NCBI RefSeq assembly: GCF_000719775.1
Contig: NZ_JOHR01000013.1
Coordinates: forward strand, 124,001 to 188,000
Source: Streptomyces sp. NRRL F-5135
GTDB taxonomy: Bacteria; Actinomycetota; Actinomycetes; Streptomycetales; Streptomycetaceae
DNA: 64,000 nt
Reading direction: 5' to 3'
Position numbers and translations under genes: made by a program. Positions within the stretch are counted from its first letter, which is position 1. Each line of letters begins with the position of its first letter. Below are positions 61,427 through 64,000 of the stretch, one piece after another. The notes under the pieces were generated by a model. The model was not told the origin of the DNA. It saw nothing but the letters and a program-made list of their open reading frames with translations, and did no database searches.

Positions 61427-61747
61427 TCAGGCGCTGCGGGGGGTGGCGATGGTGGTTCTCGGTCCGACCAGCTGGTGGTCCCGCTGGTCGAGGTTAACGA
61501 AGATCATTCCGTATCGGATCGCGCACCGGACCGGCCGCGGTGCTCCCCGCGGCTTCCGGAGGCAGCGGTAGGCGCGGACGTCCTCGTCCTCTTCGCGTAC
61601 GACGACGATCGGTTCTCCGAGCAGGGTGACCATCAACGAATCGCCACGGTGAGGAATGGCCGTGACCAAGTCGATGAAATGCCACCCGGATCGGTAGGCC
61701 GTCGCCATCTCGCGACGGAAGACCCGGTCGTCCGGCGGCACGGTCAT
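61427..61747 (-). CDS. Rieske-fold-like small protein with arginines at both ligand-histidine positions
   Basis: 106 residues. The sequence follows the N-terminal part of Rieske oxygenases (FRREMATAYRSGWHFIDLVTAIPHRGDSLMVTLLGEPIVVVREEDEDVRAYRC). In a Rieske centre C-x-H and C-x2-H bind the [2Fe-2S] cluster. Here the corresponding spots are C62-L-R64 and C75-A-I-R78: both cysteines remain but both histidines are arginine, and the loop between them is shorter than usual. No catalytic domain follows. It is therefore either a cluster-free scaffold or an atypical cluster protein. Its ATG overlaps the stop of the repeat peptide gene (ATGA), so they are made together. Confidence 0.6.
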   Translation of the reverse strand: MTVPPDDRVFRREMATAYRSGWHFIDLVTAIPHRGDSLMVTLLGEPIVVVREEDEDVRAYRCLRKPRGAPRPVRCAIRYGMIFVNLDQRDHQLVGPRTTIATPRSA

Positions 61748-62043
61748 GCGCCCGAGTCGGCCGGCGTGGTGTTCCAGCCGATGTCCCCCGGCGCGTTCCT
61801 GGGGGAGACGATCCAGCCAATGTCGCCGCCGTTCGTCGCGTCCGCGGCGGAGACCGCCCCGGCCTCGACGTTCCAGCCGATGTCACCACCCGACTCGACA
61901 CCCTGCGCGACAGGTCCTGTTGGCTCGGCGTGCCAGCCGATGTCACCGCCAACGGTCAGCGCGCCGTAGGCCAGAGCCGCAGAGAAAGCGGTGGCGACCA
62001 CCGCGCGAAGCATTCTCTTGTACATAGTCGGCTTCGTCCTCAC
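61744..62043 (-). CDS. GDIGW-repeat leader peptide/secreted repeat protein
   Basis: 99 residues from GTG 62043 (ATG 62025 is an alternative). N-terminal MRTKPTMYKRMLRAVVATAF plus SAALAYGALTV is a basic then hydrophobic leader, like a signal peptide or membrane anchor. The rest carries GDIGW at 33-37, 53-57 and 73-77 (exact 20-residue period) and at 86-90, each followed by a different short spacer. Codons repeat too: CCAGCC(G/A)ATGTC occurs on the plus strand at 61774, 61813, 61873 and 61933. The pattern suggests multiple cores or binding units. Translationally coupled to the Rieske-like protein downstream; divergent from a LuxR regulator. I do not recognise the family. Confidence 0.65.
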   Translation of the reverse strand: MRTKPTMYKRMLRAVVATAFSAALAYGALTVGGDIGWHAEPTGPVAQGVESGGDIGWNVEAGAVSAADATNGGDIGWIVSPRNAPGDIGWNTTPADSGA

Positions 62044-62067
62044 TTGATGGATTCCTCTCCCCCGCCA

Positions 62068-62097
62068 CCTAGACGATGTCTCACCCGGACACGTCAA
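62068..62097 (-). promoter_or_regulatory. Possible promoter of the GDIGW-repeat operon
   Basis: Minus-strand TTGACG (62097-62092) and TCTAGG (62073-62068) separated by 18 bases, about 25 bp before the peptide start. The plus strand of the same 111-bp gap has CATGTTC repeated 10 bp apart (62117-62133), possibly the LuxR site. Confidence 0.4.
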
Positions 62098-62154
62098 CAC
62101 CACCAGGACGAGGCATCATGTTCCTGCATGTTCAGGACCCTGGGGGGTGGAGCT

Positions 62155-63138
62155 TTGACATCAAAAGACACAAATCAGACACATCCCCATGTCGTCACTG
62201 ATCTGTGCGAGGACGGCAAGCACATTTACGCCAAAGCACTGAGGTCCGGGCGCATCGCCCGGGGGGAGGCCGCGGCGGCGCCCTGCCTCATGGAATTCCC
62301 GCTCCTCCACCCCGACCCTGATGACCCCGACTGGCTCCGGCCGGTTCCACCGTCCGCCGCACTCGCACAACGTCTTCACCCCGTCGAGCGCGAGATCCAG
62401 GAGCGCCGGCACTTCGCGGTGAAGCTGACGGACGCTTTTGAGCCGTTCATGACCATCAGCGCCCAGGACCCACCGACCACCCACGCCATCACGGTCCTGG
62501 AAGGCGACAGCAGAATCAACGCGGCGCTCGACCTGTCCACCGCCGAGTGCCGTACGGAGGTGCTCACCGTCCAGCCGGGCGGCGGCCGCAGCGCGCACGT
62601 GCTCGCCAGGGCCCTCGAACGGGGCCAGTCAGTGGTGGACCGGGGCGTCAGCATCCGGACGCTGTACCAGCACACCGTCCGGCACAGCCAGGGCACACTC
62701 GCCTACGCGGAACGGCTGGCCGAGAGCAAGGTCGAGATCCGGACGCTGGAAGAACTCATCGAGCGGCTGATCATCTTCGACCGCTCGGTCGCGTACATCC
62801 CGGCACGCTCCGACCGGCAGGTCGCCCTGGAGCTGCGGCACCCGGGCCTCGTCGACTACCTGGCCCAGGTCTTCGAGCACCTGTGGCGTCATGCCACCCC
62901 CCTGAACGAGGAAATCCCGTACGAGCCGGCCCCCTTCGGCATCACGGGCGTCCAGCGCTCCATCGCCAAGCTCCTGATCGAGGGGTTCGTGGACGAGGCC
63001 ATCGCCCGCCGCCTGGGCATGAACGTACGGACCTGCCGCGCGCACATCGCCAAGCTCGCCACCGCCCTCGGCAGCGGCAGCCGCGCCCAACTCGGCTACC
63101 TCATCGCGCACTCGGGGATCCTGGACGACGACCACTGA
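62155..63138 (+). CDS. LuxR-family regulator with TrmB/PLD-like N-terminal part
   Basis: 327 residues if it starts at TTG 62155 with GGTGGAG just before; ATG 62128 (MFRTLGGGALTSKD) is possible. N-terminal region (LCEDGKHIYAKALRSGRIARGEAAAAPCLMEFPLLHPDPDDPDWLRPVPPSAALAQRL) resembles a winged helix; the middle (RGVSIRTLYQHTVRHSQGTLAYAERLAESKVEIRTLEELIERLIIFDRSVAYIP) is the phospholipase-D-like sensor found in such actinobacterial regulators; the C-terminus has a LuxR helix-turn-helix (GITGVQRSIAKLLIEGFVDEAIARRLGMNVRTCRAHIAKLATALGSGSRAQLGYLIAHSGIL). Regulators of this layout often sit beside small peptide or secondary-metabolite genes. Likely controls the divergent repeat-peptide operon. Confidence 0.85.
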   Translation: MTSKDTNQTHPHVVTDLCEDGKHIYAKALRSGRIARGEAAAAPCLMEFPLLHPDPDDPDWLRPVPPSAALAQRLHPVEREIQERRHFAVKLTDAFEPFMTISAQDPPTTHAITVLEGDSRINAALDLSTAECRTEVLTVQPGGGRSAHVLARALERGQSVVDRGVSIRTLYQHTVRHSQGTLAYAERLAESKVEIRTLEELIERLIIFDRSVAYIPARSDRQVALELRHPGLVDYLAQVFEHLWRHATPLNEEIPYEPAPFGITGVQRSIAKLLIEGFVDEAIARRLGMNVRTCRAHIAKLATALGSGSRAQLGYLIAHSGILDDDH

Positions 63139-63194
63139 GCCGACCGCCGTCCACGACCGGCCACCGACGAGCACACGGACCACGCCCGGCCCGA

Positions 63195-63226
<32 letters not shown>

Positions 63227-63235
63227 GGCAACGCG

Positions 63236-63267
63236 AGACGCCCGGACGGGGTCCCGTCCGGGCGTCT
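63236..63267. terminator. Bidirectional terminator between the LuxR gene and hspR
   Basis: AGACGCCCGGACGGG and its complement, 15 bp, separated by two bases. Three copies of (C/G)GCGTCTGTG (63261-63290) follow on its right arm side. Confidence 0.8.
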
Positions 63268-63290
63268 GTGCGCGTCTGTGCGCGTCTGTG
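63261..63290. repeat. 10-bp tandem repeat at the terminator
   Basis: Three SGCGTCTGTG units starting in the right arm of the terminator, decaying to 63312. Confidence 0.65.
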
Positions 63291-63400
63291 CCGCGTCTCT
63301 ACCGCGTCTGTGTGCCTCTGTACGCGCTTCCCGACGCAAAAGGACCCGCCGCGCCGCCGCGCCCCCTCGGCACGCGCACGTACGGCCCGGGCGCCTCGGC

Positions 63401-63877
63401 TCAGTCCGTCGGCCGCTTCGGCTTCGGCCGCCAGACCACCAGCGCGCTCGCCTGCTGCACGTCCTGGTACGGGACCAGGTCCCGCCGGTACGAGGCGTGC
63501 ACCTGCGCCTCGCGCTGGCGCATCGCCGCCGCCGCGCCGTCCACGGCGGACGACAGCTCGGCGACCCGGGCCTGGAGCGCGGCGACCTGGTTCTCCAGCT
63601 CGATGATCCGCTTGATGCCGGCCAGGTTGATGCCCTCGTCCTGCGACAGCTGCTGCACCTGCCGGAGCAGCTCGATGTCACGGGCCGAGTAGCGGCGCCC
63701 CCGGCCCGCCGTACGGTCCGGGGAGACCAGCCCCAGGCGGTCGTACTGCCGGAGCGTCTGCGGGTGCAGCCCGGAGAGCTGCGCCGCCACCGAGATGACG
63801 TACACCGGCGTCTCCTCGGTCAGCTGGTACGACCTGTTGAACGATGCGGACTGCCGACGACGCCCGTCCCTGTCCAT
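63401..63877 (-). CDS. hspR: Heat-shock repressor HspR
   Basis: 158 residues. MerR-type winged helix YVISVAAQLSGLHPQTLRQYDRLGLVSPDRTAGRGRRYSARDIELLRQVQQL followed by the NLAGIKRIIELENQVAALQARVAEL coiled coil. HspR represses the dnaK operon, clpB and lon by binding HAIR sequences, with DnaK as co-repressor. It is the last gene after dnaJ in the same direction, 4 bases apart, as in the Streptomyces dnaK-grpE-dnaJ-hspR operon. A HAIR site upstream of clpB lies in this window. Confidence 0.96.
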   Translation of the reverse strand: MDRDGRRRQSASFNRSYQLTEETPVYVISVAAQLSGLHPQTLRQYDRLGLVSPDRTAGRGRRYSARDIELLRQVQQLSQDEGINLAGIKRIIELENQVAALQARVAELSSAVDGAAAAMRQREAQVHASYRRDLVPYQDVQQASALVVWRPKPKRPTD

Positions 63878-63881
63878 CGCG

Positions 63882-64000
63882 TCATGCTCCCTTCGCGGCC
63901 TGGAACAGCTCCGCCCGCGGGTTCTCGTCCGCGGTCGCCTTCCGGTATGCCTCCAGCGCGTCGCGTGCCTGCGCGCCGAGGTTCGTGGGGACGACGACCT
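63882..64000 (-). CDS. dnaJ: Chaperone DnaJ, C-terminal fragment
   Basis: The minus frame from the right edge reads VVVPTNLGAQARDALEAYRKATADENPRAELFQAAKGA then stop, which is the end of DnaJ in the dnaK operon (usual last residues after the substrate-binding domains). Its stop is 4 bases before the HspR start. Only the last 38 residues are in the window. Confidence 0.9.
   Translation of the reverse strand, partial: VVVPTNLGAQARDALEAYRKATADENPRAELFQAAKGA

Overview
This window looks like a piece of the core chromosome of a Streptomyces or close relative. The GC content is very high, third codon positions are strongly G/C, GTG starts are frequent, and the gene order ask-asd, recR-ybaB, purA, the kynurenine genes, fba-pyrE, clpB and hspR-dnaJ matches, from memory, the left-of-centre core region of Streptomyces coelicolor. 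A perfect 14-bp parS palindrome between fba and pyrE supports an origin-proximal position. I saw no tRNA, rRNA, CRISPR array or intact mobile element.

Layout. 0-6 kb: end of a SURF1 gene, an ECF sigma factor translationally coupled to a membrane protein, and an ask-asd operon whose asd carries a tandem-repeat insert. 6-10 kb: a winged-helix/zinc-ribbon regulator, a transposase gene with its catalytic middle missing, and a TetR/oxidoreductase divergent pair with a clear operator candidate. 10-20 kb: VOC protein, DUF5063-recR-ybaB operon, SLATT-like membrane protein, a large two-domain glycosyltransferase, a GntR regulator with a TTA codon, and a class III aminotransferase. 20-27 kb: SUMF1-like protein, a Ser/Thr kinase with a glycine-rich insert, the first XRE/DUF5753-DUF397 pair, small stress-type proteins, a toxin-antitoxin pair and a second winged-helix/zinc-ribbon regulator. 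28-43 kb: purA, a degenerate lipid kinase, a MarR-regulated drug ABC exporter, Uma2, a two-component system, the kynurenine operon (kynA-kynU-hydrolase), DUF3151 and an MFS exporter. 43-53 kb: fbaA, parS, pyrE, an epimerase, a membrane-anchored SRPBCC protein, a membrane-bound spermidine-synthase-like protein, DUF2617, a small TTA-containing ORF candidate, a Gly/Ser/Cys-rich protein, an aminotransferase, a membrane-anchored HTH protein and a secreted L,D-transpeptidase. 54-57 kb: third winged-helix/zinc-ribbon paralogue with an RsbW-like ATPase and a second XRE/DUF397 pair, resembling whiJ/abaA-type developmental loci. 57-64 kb: YbjN protein, clpB with a perfect HspR operator, a PPOX protein, a repeat-peptide/Rieske-like operon facing a LuxR regulator, hspR, and the 3' end of dnaJ.

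The most unusual element is at 61.4-63.1 kb. A small protein with an N-terminal hydrophobic leader and four GDIGW repeats (three at an exact 20-residue period) overlaps by ATGA a 106-residue Rieske-fold-like protein in which both ligand histidines appear to be arginine. A LuxR-type regulator is divergent from this pair. It has the shape of a multi-core peptide/partner-protein operon, and I do not recognise it as a described system. Other notable points are three paralogous winged-helix/zinc-ribbon genes, two of which share a 21-bp upstream motif with 20 of 21 identities; phased 11-bp repeats upstream of the VOC gene; and tandem repeats expanding inside asd, a kinase and a glycosyltransferase.

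Functional links seen directly: HspR binds HAIR sites, and one lies upstream of clpB; ask and asd are consecutive in the aspartate pathway; kynA, kynU and the hydrolase supply the first steps of tryptophan catabolism; the two Scr1-type pairs and the RsbW-like ATPase belong to the family of paralogous regulators expanded in Streptomyces.
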